This document shows positions 1 to 11,290 of a stretch of DNA of 64,000 bases, piece by piece. Source of the DNA: Escarpia spicata (Eukaryota > Annelida > Polychaeta > Sabellida > Siboglinidae); the NCBI GenBank assembly GCA_963995525.1, contig OZ023205.1:55230767-55294766 (forward strand), given 5' to 3'. The notes beneath the pieces are model-generated. The model saw only the letters and a list, made by a program, of their open reading frames with translations, searched no databases and had not been told where the DNA came from. Each line of letters begins with the position of its first letter. Positions within the stretch are counted from its first letter, which is position 1. The position numbers were made by a program, and so were the translations under genes.

Positions 1-1080
1 CTTGCAGATGCCTTTGCCTTGGTCGTGAAGGTGTCGAGAAAGAGAGGAGCGCCACATTGTCGGGTAAACTGAGTGGACTGCGTAGTAGGCCATGAGCTAG
101 AGGATTTGTCGGTACATTTAGGGACGAATGCTCAGTGACACCGATTAAGTGACGTGTGGGACAGCCTGCTCGCCACGCCATCTGGCGAGTAGAGGAAGAT
201 CAGTTCCGGAAGTGAGTGGAATTTATATAGTTGTGATTTAAGAAATTTGCTTATTTAACTAATCTTCCAACTTGATGAACATTTTCACGAAGTGGATTAA
301 TATAACTTGACGTACACTATGTTCCAAATTGATTGGCATTACCATAAGGCGATCAACGATAGCACACGAGTTTACCTAAATAACTAAAAGAACATTAACA
401 CGTCAAACTTTGGAACATGATCTTCCCGTGTTTAAACCGCACCTAGAAAACATGTCAACGCGTTGATGGTACAAATTGGATAATAGTTTTTATTCTGGTA
501 GATAACCATCGATATTTCCGAACATAATATTACTTTATAACAACAAAACGCAATTGTTTGATGTTGATATTAATATAACGAATCTGGCATACTTGTATTT
601 TATACTTACTCCCTGCTGTACAGAGGTGAGTGTCAGGTACAGTATTACATAACCACTCGTTTTTTCCATAGGTTTCTACCAGCAGCATGCACTCTCCATC
701 TGTCATCCTCCCCGATCTTGTCATGTCCTCCTCACACATATCTCCCATCTCACCTGTAGCCTTTTTCTTTTTTCTGCGTCCTTGATTTTTCCGCCTCTGC
801 TCTCTTTGCATATATAACGAACAACGGTTTATGTAAACATGAATGTTCCAACTTTATTTGCCCATTGCGTGATTTAGAGGCACAAAAGACGTGCCCTCCA
901 AGGGCCTGGATTCCGTGGATTCCATCTCCTGATGGATTAGATGTCGAAAGCCCGTGGGATGTTTATCCAGCTACGGAGAGTCATTGCTGTGATGCCATGA
1001 ATCACTACCCACCATTCAACGCGATAGTTACGTTAGTGGGCATGACGACAGACGCGCTTTCTCACACAGGCATGCACGGA
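1..1080. other. No gene recognised
   Basis: AT-rich sequence with only short open frames of low-complexity content. No domain, splice-bounded exon or repeat could be supported. If the exons at 1.9 and 4.7 kb belong to one gene, this may be intron. Confidence 0.4.
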
Positions 1081-1081
1081 C

Positions 1082-1280
1082 GCACGCGCGCACACATGTT
1101 AACATACTACACACACATCACACACGCGCACGCGCACGCGCACGCGCACACACACATAAACCCATATGCACACGCACGTAGACGAGCAGGCCAATACCCA
1201 CGCATGCACACACACACGTGCAGACACACGTACGCGCGCGAACACACACAGGCACACACACGCACGCACGCACGCACAAA
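1082..1280. repeat. CA/CGCA microsatellite
   Basis: Interrupted dinucleotide tract (CA, CG-CA and ACGC units). It creates long but meaningless His/Ala/Thr-rich open frames on both strands. Confidence 0.9.
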
Positions 1281-1902
1281 ATCACATACACTTCAACTCG
1301 TGGTGAACACGCATTGTCAATTACGTCTGACACATCGACCTGCATGTGCCTACGTAATACCAGTGTATGGTTTATTTGATATTCATATTCTTGTTGGTTT
1401 ATTTATGTGTATGATATTGGTACCATGTATTTATGCAATGTCATAATTGTATAATTCGAGTTAGATCAGTTAACATATTACAAACTTACTTATTTACATA
1501 TCCACTTTAGCTCCCTTGCGTATCCATCCATATACTGACAATTTAAAATCGATTTTGAGATTGACCAACGCTTTGTCCTGATGAACCTCTGAGCTTGCTT
1601 TCGGAGGATTTAGCTGCAAAATTAACGGGCGAAGTAATTTGTAACATGAAGTCTGCTCTGTTGATCTTGTTTTGAAACTGTATGTTTTGTTTACTATTTG
1701 GACATGTCTCCGTGGTCGTACTGTCGTACCTGTGACCGTTGATACAGGCTTACTAAAACAATTTAGCGGCCAGTATACCTTCAACATAGTTAGTATAGTC
1801 TTAAGAACATTACATCAATTAATACGTTAAAACTAAGAAGAAACTGCCTCCTTTTAACAAATTATTATTACATGTTGTGTCGATTACCTATATTTCAAAC
1901 AG

Positions 1903-2160
1903 AAAAGTGTTCCCTGTGCTACGACAAGACAAAGAGCTCTCCCGGCTTCGCGGCCGACCCCAACAACTGCCAGAAGTTCTACATATGCGAGCCGGCCGGG
2001 GGCCCGGACAAGTGGAACGTCTTCCCGATGATTTGCCCCAACTGCACCTTCTGGGATCAGGACAAGCTGACTTGCGTCGAAGTCTTCCTGGATCTCAATG
2101 ACACTGGCGTGTGCGGCGATTTTGTGCCTGTAACTGATGCCGTCACTATCCCTACACATG
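1903..2160 (+). CDS. Exon: chitin-binding type-2 (peritrophin-A) module, candidate shell-matrix protein
   Basis: Exon of 258 bp (86 codons' worth, phase 1 at both ends). It is bounded by an acceptor (ATATTTCAAACAG, ending 1902) and a consensus donor GTAAGT at 2161. The translation has the peritrophin-A cysteine pattern with DPNNCQKFYIC, a central Trp, and CPNCTFWDQDKLTC. This fold binds chitin and is secreted. In molluscs, such modules sit beside a laminin-G domain in Pif/BMSP-type shell proteins, and a LamG-like exon lies 2.5 kb downstream. The exon is far more GC-rich at third positions than its flanks, which supports real coding. No ATG or signal peptide is visible, so upstream exons lie outside or are missed. 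Joining it to the 4.7 kb exon is inference: the phases do not match directly, so at least one unseen exon would be needed. Confidence 0.7.
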
Positions 2161-2186
2161 GTAAGTCGTGGTTGCTGTTGCAACGT

Positions 2187-2281
2187 CTGCAATAAGTGAT
2201 ACGTGTCAAGGTAATCATAGAATGTATGGGGCTTGTTGTTTCTGAGATAAACTGTTCAGATGTTAAGTTGACCTTTTGTAA
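2187..2281 (+). repeat. Dispersed repeat, copy 1 (pair with 3671-3768)
   Basis: About 95 bp nearly identical to 3671-3768, in the same orientation. Shared text includes GTATGGGGCTTGTTGTTTC and GATAAACTGTTCAGAT. Copy 1 begins just after the donor of the chitin-binding exon. It is probably a fragment of an unidentified interspersed element. Confidence 0.8.
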
Positions 2282-2289
2282 CCTGTTAA

Positions 2290-2560
2290 GTTTCAGAAAC
2301 GCCAATCCAGGAGATGTATACGTAAATCAGAGTGTCTCGAAAAATCGGGCATTTATACGTAAATCGGAGGGTTTCAGAAAATCAGGCATTTATACATAAA
2401 TCGGATTAAAATATGACAAAAAAAGGATGCTTTCCATAGACATTAATAATCATGTTATAATAAAATGTTAAGTTTCAGAAATGCCAATGCATGAGATTTA
2501 TGCGTAAATTGGAGAGTCTTGTAATATCAGGAAATGTTGTGTAAATTGGAGGGAAATTTG
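2290..2560. repeat. Degenerate tandem repeat, ~45 bp unit
   Basis: Successive diverged units share the pattern ATTTATACGTAAATCGGAG followed by GTTTCAGAAA-like text. The spacing is irregular and only a few copies remain. Confidence 0.5.
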
Positions 2561-2599
2561 GAGGGTATTATGGAATTGTGTATAAATCTGAGTATTTCA

Positions 2600-3570
2600 T
2601 GTTATGAAAATGGTCACAGATCAGCTTTATTTCCAAATGCATTGCACATGTGCTCTTAAATCAATGGCACATAACAGCATGTTAATATGTATTTAATGTG
2701 TTACATTAAATAAATTATATGTAAATTAAAATGTACGTGGCTTTATATGTATAGTAGAAAGAAGAAAAAGTTTACTAATTTGATGTTCTAGGCATAATGT
2801 GTTCATATATTAAATATATATTTTTATGGTGCAAAGAACCTTGCATATAGGCAGTAAATACATCTTCTTTTATTACAAATATTTTATTACATTATTACAA
2901 ACACATACTATATTCACAAGTATAAGAACCAGAACGTAACATTGTATTTGCTTAAAAGTTTGTTACCATGGCCTGGGTGACGGAGGCATGCGTATTTACA
3001 ATTTGTGACATTTGGCCATGCTGGTGGAGCATTTGATGTTATAAAATACGTATTTTCATTTATAATGTGTTCCAGTTCTAACAGTTACAAATATACATGG
3101 ATTAAATAAAACGTGCACATAGTGTAGATGGATCGACTGACATTATTTGAGTATAGATTGAAACGGATTACATTTCGTTCTACAAGATCAGCAAGCTGAC
3201 GTTGGACAATAATATGGAACCCGCGCCCGCAAGCGCGGTTCACTGTGCTCGTCTAAAGCTTATATGCAATATCAACCACAGACAAGACCTAAGAAGATTA
3301 TAATTAAACAGTTGTTGTTGTCTAGTCAACGCATGATTTAAACAATCCCTTTTCGCTTTGTTGTCCAACGTCCCTATTCATGAGATTCATTTAACATGGA
3401 CCGGTCCATGGTGTCTGACCGATTGCAATTAAGTTAACGCACTGACACTGACTGTATTGACAGGTATTCTATTGACCCAAAAAAACATACTCGAGTCAGC
3501 TGGAAATAAAACCCAATTAGGCCATGCCGAGTTCGGAAAATATGATAGAAAACAACAAAGTTTAGGTTTC
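2600..3570. other. AT-rich intron-like sequence
   Basis: No exon, domain or clear repeat was recognised. Only short, low-quality open frames occur. Confidence 0.4.
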
Positions 3571-3670
3571 ACTGAAAATCCAGGAGATTGGTTCTCCTTT
3601 CCAGGAGATCGGGGGATTTGATGGATTTCCAGGAGTCCCCCGGCGAATGCAGGATACATAACATGTATGC

Positions 3671-3768
3671 GTCTGCAATAAGTGATATGTGCAAGGTAGT
3701 CATGGAATGTATGGGGCTTGTTGTTTCTGAGATAAACTGTTCAGATATTAAGTTGACCTTTTGCAGAA
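3671..3768 (+). repeat. Dispersed repeat, copy 2
   Basis: Second copy of the repeat at 2187-2281. The two are about 93% alike by eye. Sequence before it (3570-3660) is unrelated to the flank of copy 1. Confidence 0.8.
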
Positions 3769-4654
3769 CTGTTTTCACGTGTTGACATTATAACACTTCA
3801 ACTGCAGCCTGTTATTATTAGAAGGTAATAGTTGTTACTTCGTTCAACGAAAGGTGGCTTCAGTACATTCCTCTTAGCAAATCTATGTGATTGATACAGC
3901 ATTTTCAAACGGGCATTACACGATGAAACACAAACGATTTTAGAAGCATTGGATACGAACAAAATCATGAGGCATTTAAAATAACTAACACAATTTTACG
4001 CCGGCGGACTAGTTTTTAAACTTGTTTTTTATATCGCATATTGCTTCTGTCGTACCCTATCTATGATGTGTACATTCGAACTGTGACTATTATAAGAAAG
4101 TTACTGAATTTCCACTCTGGGCTGTCACATGTAATTACACAGCCCAGTGGAATATATACACACCAGATACAACGTTGTTGATTCAGTTACCTCACGGGAG
4201 CGTGATAATAACAGTTTAGAGCAACATGCGAAAACACCAATTAAGGTGACAGCAAATGCCAATTAGGGTGACAAGTTGATGAGTAAAATATCAGAATTGA
4301 AACAAAAATATGTCGACACTTGCTAGTAATCCCTTTGAGAAAGGCTTTGAGTTTGATGTTCTAAATTTACGACATTCCAAGTTAATGTGTATGTTTTCAT
4401 TTACGTTCTGAGAACAAAGCACAGAAAACGAGTTTGTGTCAGAAACTAGTATGGATAAATTGCGTTTTGCCCTGCAATCGTCATGATCATTACACACTCT
4501 CATCCGACAGGCATGGATCAGAAGTTTTTTGCATCGACTTCGAAAATCAGTGGGTGTTGGCTGACATTGGTGTACGTGTATAAAGACGCGTGGACGTGGT
4601 AAACGACGCACTGTGTCCAATACCCGGCAGCCAGTGTGGTCACTTCCTCGCCAG

Positions 4655-4897
4655 CGAAGTCGCCTCGAGATCCCGTTGTTGTCGAACGCCTACGACAGTT
4701 ACCCGTCGCTGAAGATCACCATGCACATCAGGAAGACGGACGGTGGTCCGAGAGACGTGCGCGGCATCATCAGCAACGACTGTGGCCCCGACGGCTTGTT
4801 GCCGAACGCCGAGGGCAACTCACAGTACTGCTCCATCAACGGGAGCATGTTCACGGGCGGACTGAAGGACCCGGCGGTCGACATCGCGACCGATTCG
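4655..4897 (+). CDS. Exon: laminin-G-like module, candidate Pif-type shell-matrix protein
   Basis: GC-rich exon ending at donor GTGAGT (4898). The start is set after TTCCTCGCCAG (AG at 4653-4654); a second possible acceptor ends at 4630. The translation begins RSRLEIPLLSNAY and has LKITMHIRK and IISNDCGPDG, then CSINGSMF. That is the beta-strand rhythm of a laminin-G/concanavalin-A-like domain N-terminal half, with two cysteines. Phase is 0 at both ends. LamG modules mediate extracellular matrix contacts; with the upstream chitin-binding exon they recall molluscan Pif/BMSP proteins. The rest of the LamG domain should lie in later exons, which I could not find. High GC3 contrasts with the AT-rich flanks. 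The gene assignment is inference. Confidence 0.6.
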
Positions 4898-4958
4898 GTG
4901 AGTAGAAAGCTCCCAGTGGAGTCGCTTAAAGCCGGAATACACTGGCATTTTTCGTCCG

Positions 4959-5007
4959 ACCAGACCAGACCAGACCAGACCAGACCAAACCAGACCAAAC
5001 CAGACTC
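4959..5007 (+). repeat. (GACCA)n short tandem repeat
   Basis: About nine units of GACCA/AACCA next to the hairpin at 5012-5195. A complementary TCTGGTCTG pair lies past the other side (5213-5243), so it may form an outer stem. Confidence 0.85.
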
Positions 5008-5011
5008 CCTC

Positions 5012-5195
5012 CGACTGCAGTGTATCCACTACCCCGACCTACTGCGCTATACTCGAAGCCGGCGTGACGTCATAATCACGTAAACTTGAAAAGTTTCCAA
5101 TACGTCTGACTGACACCCAACATGATTATGACGTCACGCCGGCTTCGAGTATAGCGCAGTGGGTGTCAGTGGACGCAGTGGATACCCTGCAGTCG
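5012..5195. repeat. Foldback element with long perfect stem
   Basis: Positions 5041-5078 and 5123-5160 are perfect reverse complements (38 of 38). Outside them, 5012-5030 pairs with the segment ending near 5195 (18 of 19). The loop is about 44 bp. Each arm contains the palindrome TGACGTCA, the CREB/ATF consensus. No protein is encoded. It is probably a MITE-like foldback repeat; function through the CRE-like sites is unproven. Confidence 0.85.
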
Positions 5196-5309
5196 CCAAG
5201 AATCTGATTTCTTCTGGTCTGTTCCAGATTTCTTCTGGTCTGGCGAAATGTGTGCGTGTATCCCGGTTTAATGTAATAGTAATTTGTTAATTTTGATGAT
5301 TTTGTTAAT

Positions 5310-5316
5310 ATATAAT

Positions 5317-5408
<92 letters not shown>
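5310..5408. repeat. (AT)n microsatellite
   Basis: Nearly pure TA dinucleotide tract of about 100 bp. Confidence 0.95.
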
Positions 5409-5410
<2 letters not shown>

Positions 5411-5950
5411 AAGTGCATCATTGCCTAAGGACCAAATGGAAGCAAGTACTTGTTGGCGTCATAGCTATATAATATGGTCTGTATTTAATTTGCAACTCAC
5501 TTTATAAATAACAATTTATGATTATCAAGAGCATAAGATCGAATTGCAACCCAAAATGGAAAAACCAATTGGGAAGAGGACATGGAAATTATTGTCGTAC
5601 CGAGAGTCTAACAAATATTCGTCTTGTCTATGAGGTGTTTGTTAACGAAACTATGTTTGTAATACAAAAAAAAATGCAAAGTCGCATTGAAGCACCAAAC
5701 AGTGTTAATCGCTTTATGCTTGCTGATATAACTATTATGTTAATTAATAATTGTACTTCTATCAACATGTGATGTTGATTGTGTAAACACGCCGATCCCA
5801 CGGAACACACCGAACACACCCAACACACAGAACACACCGAGCCCCTAAGGACAATGACACGATCTTGCTGTTAATGCCGCCTGCCTCCGCAGGATTGTTA
5901 ATAGAAGATGTTCACACCTTTGTCTGACATGCAGCTGAAGATTTGTTCCG

Positions 5951-6600
5951 CTAAAAACGATGCATATAATAGTTGAAAAGTCAAAAGAATGTAAGTGAAT
6001 CTTGATCAATGCAGCTTCTTGGGGTTGGTGTGAACACATACGTTTGTCGATTTCCATAGGTGGATTCAGGCCGGGGGCTGGGTAGAACGTGACCTTTACA
6101 ATTTGGCCGCGCTATGCTTGCACTAGAGTGGAGTGTCGCAGACCTTTTTAATGTGACCCCGGTACGTTCTGTAATTACGGAGCCGCGAACATTTTCCAAC
6201 AACACTCCTTCCCCGCGCCTTCGACTCGACAGCGCGTCGGCGGAGTGGCGACAAAGGAGTCGTGCTGAAGCTTCGGCTCAACCCACCTCATATGAATGTG
6301 ATTCGGTGCCAGTGGTTTTTGCGAACCTGAACGGGGTGAAATTGGAGATTTGGGGCCCCCTAGATTACCCTCTCTGGAACCACTCCTGGACTTTCCTATA
6401 ATGACCATAGCAACAGTAACTTCACAAACCCCAAAAAGACATGCGTTGTCTTGAATTCTCAACAGCGCTATGCAATACTTACGTTATCCATGTAACCTTC
6501 GAAGTAGCTGCCCATGGCCATTTTGATGAATGACCCAATCACCAGGGGACAATGACTGTTACGGATGGGACCTGTGGAGATGATCAAACCGATATCGGCT
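5951..6600 (+). repeat. Left arm of 2.2 kb inverted repeat
   Basis: About 650 bp that is the diverged reverse complement of 7503-8112. Matching landmarks include CTAAAAACGATGC at the outer edge, CAATGCAGCTTCTTGG, CCCGGTACGTTCTGTAATTA, and GATCAAACCGA at the inner edge. Differences are mostly scattered substitutions plus a ~20-bp indel. No transposase is visible; open frames in the arms are mirror images and not credible genes. Confidence 0.88.
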
Positions 6601-6769
6601 ATTGTCAGATTTCAGACTGGCGCCGCGGTGGTGTACGAGGAAATGACGTGGACAAGAGGTAGTTTCTCCGTTGAGTTGAGGAAGGACAATCCGACTGGCA
6701 TGGTTTTGGATCCTCACCCATCCTTTCCATTTAACGGCGAGTCACACGTTCCGTTAGATAAATTATATA

Positions 6770-6850
6770 AGTTGGGAGCGGTGGTGGGACGGTAGAGCGC
6801 CGGGCTGTCGTTCGAGGTCGTTTGGTTCCACCGGCCATCGTTTCGACATT
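6770..6850 (+). other. Possible tRNA-derived SINE fragment
   Basis: The stretch reads GGACGGTAGAGCGCCGGGCT then CGTTCGAGG, resembling a tRNA D-arm (A box) followed by a weak B box. It lies in the spacer of the inverted repeat. A cloverleaf could not be built, so this is at best a fragment. Confidence 0.25.
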
Positions 6851-7502
6851 TAGGCAATTTAGTTTACCTTACGTTGCCTGTGTCTTTCTGAGAAAAAAAA
6901 CCTAAGAGCCGTTGGACCCTTCTGTCTGGTGTCTATGCCATGGTAAAGTGAAACGTATCACACAGGAAATGTGTAAGTTGTCGTGGACTCACAGAATGGT
7001 GGTCTCTCCCTCTAACCCAAATGATCTTGCTCCCGGCGGCCGGAGTTGCTTCCTGGTCGGGCGTGTGAGAAACGCCGAGGAGGCGGTGTATACACAGTAT
7101 CATTGGACCCACTGGGTCCTATATGAATGTTTATATATAAGTCCTAACGCCTAAAATAATCATAACAAGATTTTTTATCTAGTTAGATCGTTCTACATGT
7201 GAGTTTCAGACAGCATATTTCACAAAAAAGCAATTTACTTAAAATTGCATTATAAAAACTACTGTGCTAAGGTTGATTTTTATTGAACTGATTTCTTAGT
7301 GACAGAGTCGCATGTAGCAATTTACAACAATAGTAAATATTATGAGTAGGAGTGCGTACGAGTTTGCTCCAAACACTAAATATTGCACTCGATTCTAAGG
7401 GCATACATTCAATTGTCGAAACGTAGCTCTAGCTCGCGAGAATTGCTTCGAATTAATGCAGCGTCTTTGGTGCAGTACAATATTGTACTGGTAATTGGCG
7501 AA

Positions 7503-8112
7503 ACTGATTTCGGTTTGATCATCCCATTCGTAACAGTCACTGTCCCCTGGAGATTGGGTCATTCATCAAAATGGCCATGGGTAGCTACTTCGAAGGCTAC
7601 ATGGATAACGTAAGAATTGCATAGTGCTGTTGAGAATTCAAGACAACGCATGTCTTTTTGGGGTTTGTGAAGTTACTGTTGCTTTGGTCATTATATGAAA
7701 GTCCAGGGGTGGCTCCAGAGAGGGTAATCTAGGGGGCCCCAAATCTCCAATTTCACCCCGTTCAGAATCGCAAAAACCACTGGCACCAAATCACATTCAT
7801 ATGAGGTGGGTTGAGCCGAAGCTTCAGCACGACTCCTTTGTCGTGGAGAGGGAGTGTTGTTGGAAAATGTTTGCGGCCACGTAATTACAGAACGTACCGG
7901 GGTCACATTAAAAAGGTCTGCGAGGGACACTCCACTCTAGCGCAAGCATAGCGCGGCCAAATTGTAATGGTCACGTTCTACCCAGCCCCCGGCCTGGATC
8001 CACCTATGGAAACCGACAAACGTGTGTGTTAACACCAACCCCAAGAAGCTGCATTGGTCAAGATTCACTTACATTCTTTTGACTTTTAAACTATTATACG
8101 CATCGTTTTTAG
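7503..8112 (-). repeat. Right arm of 2.2 kb inverted repeat
   Basis: Reverse complement partner of 5951-6600. The two arms are separated by about 0.9 kb of unrelated sequence. The structure could be two head-to-head copies of one element or one foldback element. Confidence 0.88.
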
Positions 8113-8587
8113 GTCTAACAGTCACCATTGTATTTGCAATACATTTGTACACCATTATTCTTTCGTTCCCGTTTCCACAATCTGGAAATCAGAATTTGTG
8201 AATTAACTAAAGTAACGATAAAATAAAAACAAAATAGTGAATACGCAAATCTATGGTTGATGTCGTCTATTTGAACCATCATTATTAATATACATTTATT
8301 GTTTATATTACGCTATGTGATCAATGTACTAGTGATCAATGCACTAGTTAAATACAGGGAAGGTTACACAGTATTTACTGTTACTATGTTTTCATTTCAG
8401 ATCCGTTCCTACCGATACTGACGAGATCGCACAGTCGGATATAAGACATATTACGGTATTTCCTGATTCGTTCCGTGTATTTCCGCTGCATTAAAATTCA
8501 ACATACACTTATCAGATTTCGATATTCATTCATTGTGTGTTCATGAATATGTGTAGGCGTATGACTACATCTTTCCGTTACCAGTCA

Positions 8588-8817
8588 CCAGTGGATGTTG
8601 TCTACTTAGCTTTTCAGAAAGCTCTTGATAAAGTGCCACATCAAAGATTGTTGCTTAAAGTTAAAGCACATGGTGTAGGGGATGGCGTGATCAGCCGGAT
8701 AGAAACATGGTTGGCAGACTAAAGACAGAGAATAATAGTAGAGGGGGAGATTTCAAACTGGAAACCAGTTTTGAGTTGGGTGCCACAGGGGGCAGTGTTG
8801 GGACCTGTATTATTCTT

Positions 8818-8854
<37 letters not shown>

Positions 8855-9755
8855 ATATATAAATGATTTGGATGATGCAATATGAAGCAAAGTACTGAAA
8901 TTCGCAGACGATACAAAAGTGTACAGAAGAGTTAAAACAGATGCAGATAAACATACTTTACAAGACTAGCCAAATGGTCTGAAAAACGGCAAATGTTATT
9001 CAATTTTGGGAAATGTAAATGCATTTACATAGGAAATGTGAACAAAGAATACATAATGGGGGATACCATATTAGGTAACAGACAGTTTGTGCTGACCTGA
9101 AAGTTTCAGAGCAATGTTGAATTGCAGCTTCAAAGAGTAACCAAATACTAGGGCTAATTAATCACTTATAAGGAAAACAGCTGATTGTGCCACTGTACAG
9201 AGCAATAGTTAGATCTCATTTGGAATATTGCATACAACCACGGAGGCTATATCATAAGAAGGACATAGATACGCTAGAAAGAGTACAACGAAGAGCAACT
9301 AGGCTGATTCCTGAACTGAAAGATCTTAGTTATGAAAAACGCCTATTATAATGCGGGTTGACAACACTAGAGACTAGGAGACTAAGAGGAGACCAAATAG
9401 AAGTGTGTAAAATATTGAATGGTTAGGAAGATATTGATAGAAATATGTTCGTCAAACTGAAAGAAGGCAGTAGAAGAGAGGGAACAATGCAGCATTAGTC
9501 AAAGAACAGTGCAGGTTAAATGTGAGAAAACACTCATTCTCTCAGAGGACAATAAATGACTGGAACAAATTATATCATGCTTGTGTTAATGCTAGCAATG
9601 TGAATAAGTTAAAAAATAAAATTGACAGCTATTTGGGGAGGGCGGGCTAAACATAGTTAGAACATTTTTGGACTCTTGATACGCCAAAGGCTTCCTTGTT
9701 CGCAGCTTCTAGCTCTGGACGGCAATCTTGATAAATCTTGTTACACGTGCGCTAC
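8588..9755 (+). pseudogene. Decayed non-LTR retrotransposon (same family as 36220-38605)
   Basis: Starts at RT motif text VDVVYLAFQKALDKVPHQRL, aligned to the intact copy's VDIVYLDFQKAFDKVPHQRL, so the first catalytic Asp is lost (LDF to LAF). Homology continues through the RT thumb and C-terminal region to the 3' end with GGCAATCTTGATAAATCTTG. Many frameshifts and stops are present. An AT microsatellite (8817-8861) has expanded inside the former RT catalytic region. Dead 5'-truncated copy. Confidence 0.85.
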
Positions 9756-11290
9756 AGTGTGTTCACATTATTTAATTACGACTATTGCAAATAAACATTT
9801 GATGTATCAATAAATGGTGAATAATGTACATAAATAAATATATACCCTATAATTTAGATGCAGTTACCAGTTATTACTACGTAGCCACTGAAAATAAACC
9901 AAAGTTACACATCGTACATAAACCATATCCATTTAAGTTGAAACGTAGACAAAACTCTGGGATTTGCGAGCCGGCTATTTTAAGAAGCCACTGAATATAC
10001 TTAATTGTATGTTATGTATATCTATGTATGTATGTATGTATGTATGTATGTATGCTTTTATGGTCCGAAAATATAGCCGAGATTCTAAGAATGTATTACT
10101 GCAATCAAAAACATTCATTACATAAGAATTTTATTTAGACGCTTGAAAAGGTGATTTTGTGGATAAAATCGTTTGCGTTTACTGCTCTTGACAGATCTTG
10201 CCCCAAATAACGCATTGCTAAATTGCGCATGCAAAGTGCAAGCAATACTGATGTCGGATAATCCAGACGACGTGGAGAACCAGTATTGCAATTGACCCCG
10301 GTCTCCCCTAGGCCTATTTGCAAAAACAAAGTATAGGTTTTATATGCAAATAATTATCAATTAGCACGGTTGCATTACCAAAGGTACCAGTTAAGTTTGA
10401 GGAAACATGTAAAATAGGCCTATGTGTCGGAGGGGGAGCCAAATTGTGTTGCACCCGGGTGCCAATAACTCTCACTACGCCACTGCCTATTCGACATGAC
10501 AATCTTTTCAAGCAAAACTAAATACTACTCGGTGCTATATCATAAATAGTAACATGTAAAAAATTTACTTATGATATGAAAAAAGCGAAAAGACGTCGCT
10601 AAATGTGTCAATATTGAGTCGCGGAACAAAATATTACAAATGGAGGTTCATGTCTACTAAACAGTCACTGCAGTGACAACCCCTAATGCTCTCGCCATCT
10701 GTGGGATACACTAGAGGCATCATGACAATCAACTCTTGTCTTGTTAAACCCGTGTGACAACCAACCTCGGCCTCCACCTACTGCTGGACGAACAATGTGA
10801 CACGATGTCACACACAGATCGCATCAACCGGCCCGCGCATTTCTGTCCGACGAATTGCCGGCACGTGCAAGACGGTCTCGTCACTAGTACCGTGCCACGT
10901 TTGTCCTTCTTGGCAGAAGATGACTGTCCATTTCCTCTCGCCCCCCCCCCCCGCCTGGATTCCCATTTTCTGCGGCCATGAAGAACCACTTCCTGAAAAT
11001 TCAACAAGACTTACAACCTCCTCCAGTGGGTAAATCACAACGTTTTGACTCAGTCCCTTGTTCTAGGGAGGCTCTGTAATCCACATTAGAACTGCCCTCA
11101 ACAGGCTATTTCCGTGATCTCGCGGCCATGTCACGACGACGGCTGTGTCTCCTCCTTCCAAGATTGGATAGAGCAGCCCCGAATCGCTCTTGATCACGTG
11201 GCCATGGAAAATGTTCATACTGAATCCCTGTTGCAACAGCTGAGGGCTATATTGCTGTTGTCACAATCAGTGGCAACCGCTTAGTCTGAT
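9756..11290. other. No gene recognised; short (TATG)n
   Basis: Holds a TATG tetranucleotide tract near 10025-10053 and a C-run near 10942-10951. Otherwise only small unsupported open frames. The 5' part of the DIRS-like element below may begin in this stretch but I cannot place its edge. Confidence 0.4.

Noticed and set aside
865..1446. 193-codon plus-strand frame
   Set aside because: Its middle is the CA-rich microsatellite, and the rest has no recognisable domain.
6114..7930. 95- and 79-codon frames sharing LFNVTPVRSVIT
   Set aside because: They are the mirror-image readings of the two inverted-repeat arms; no domain or codon bias supports coding.
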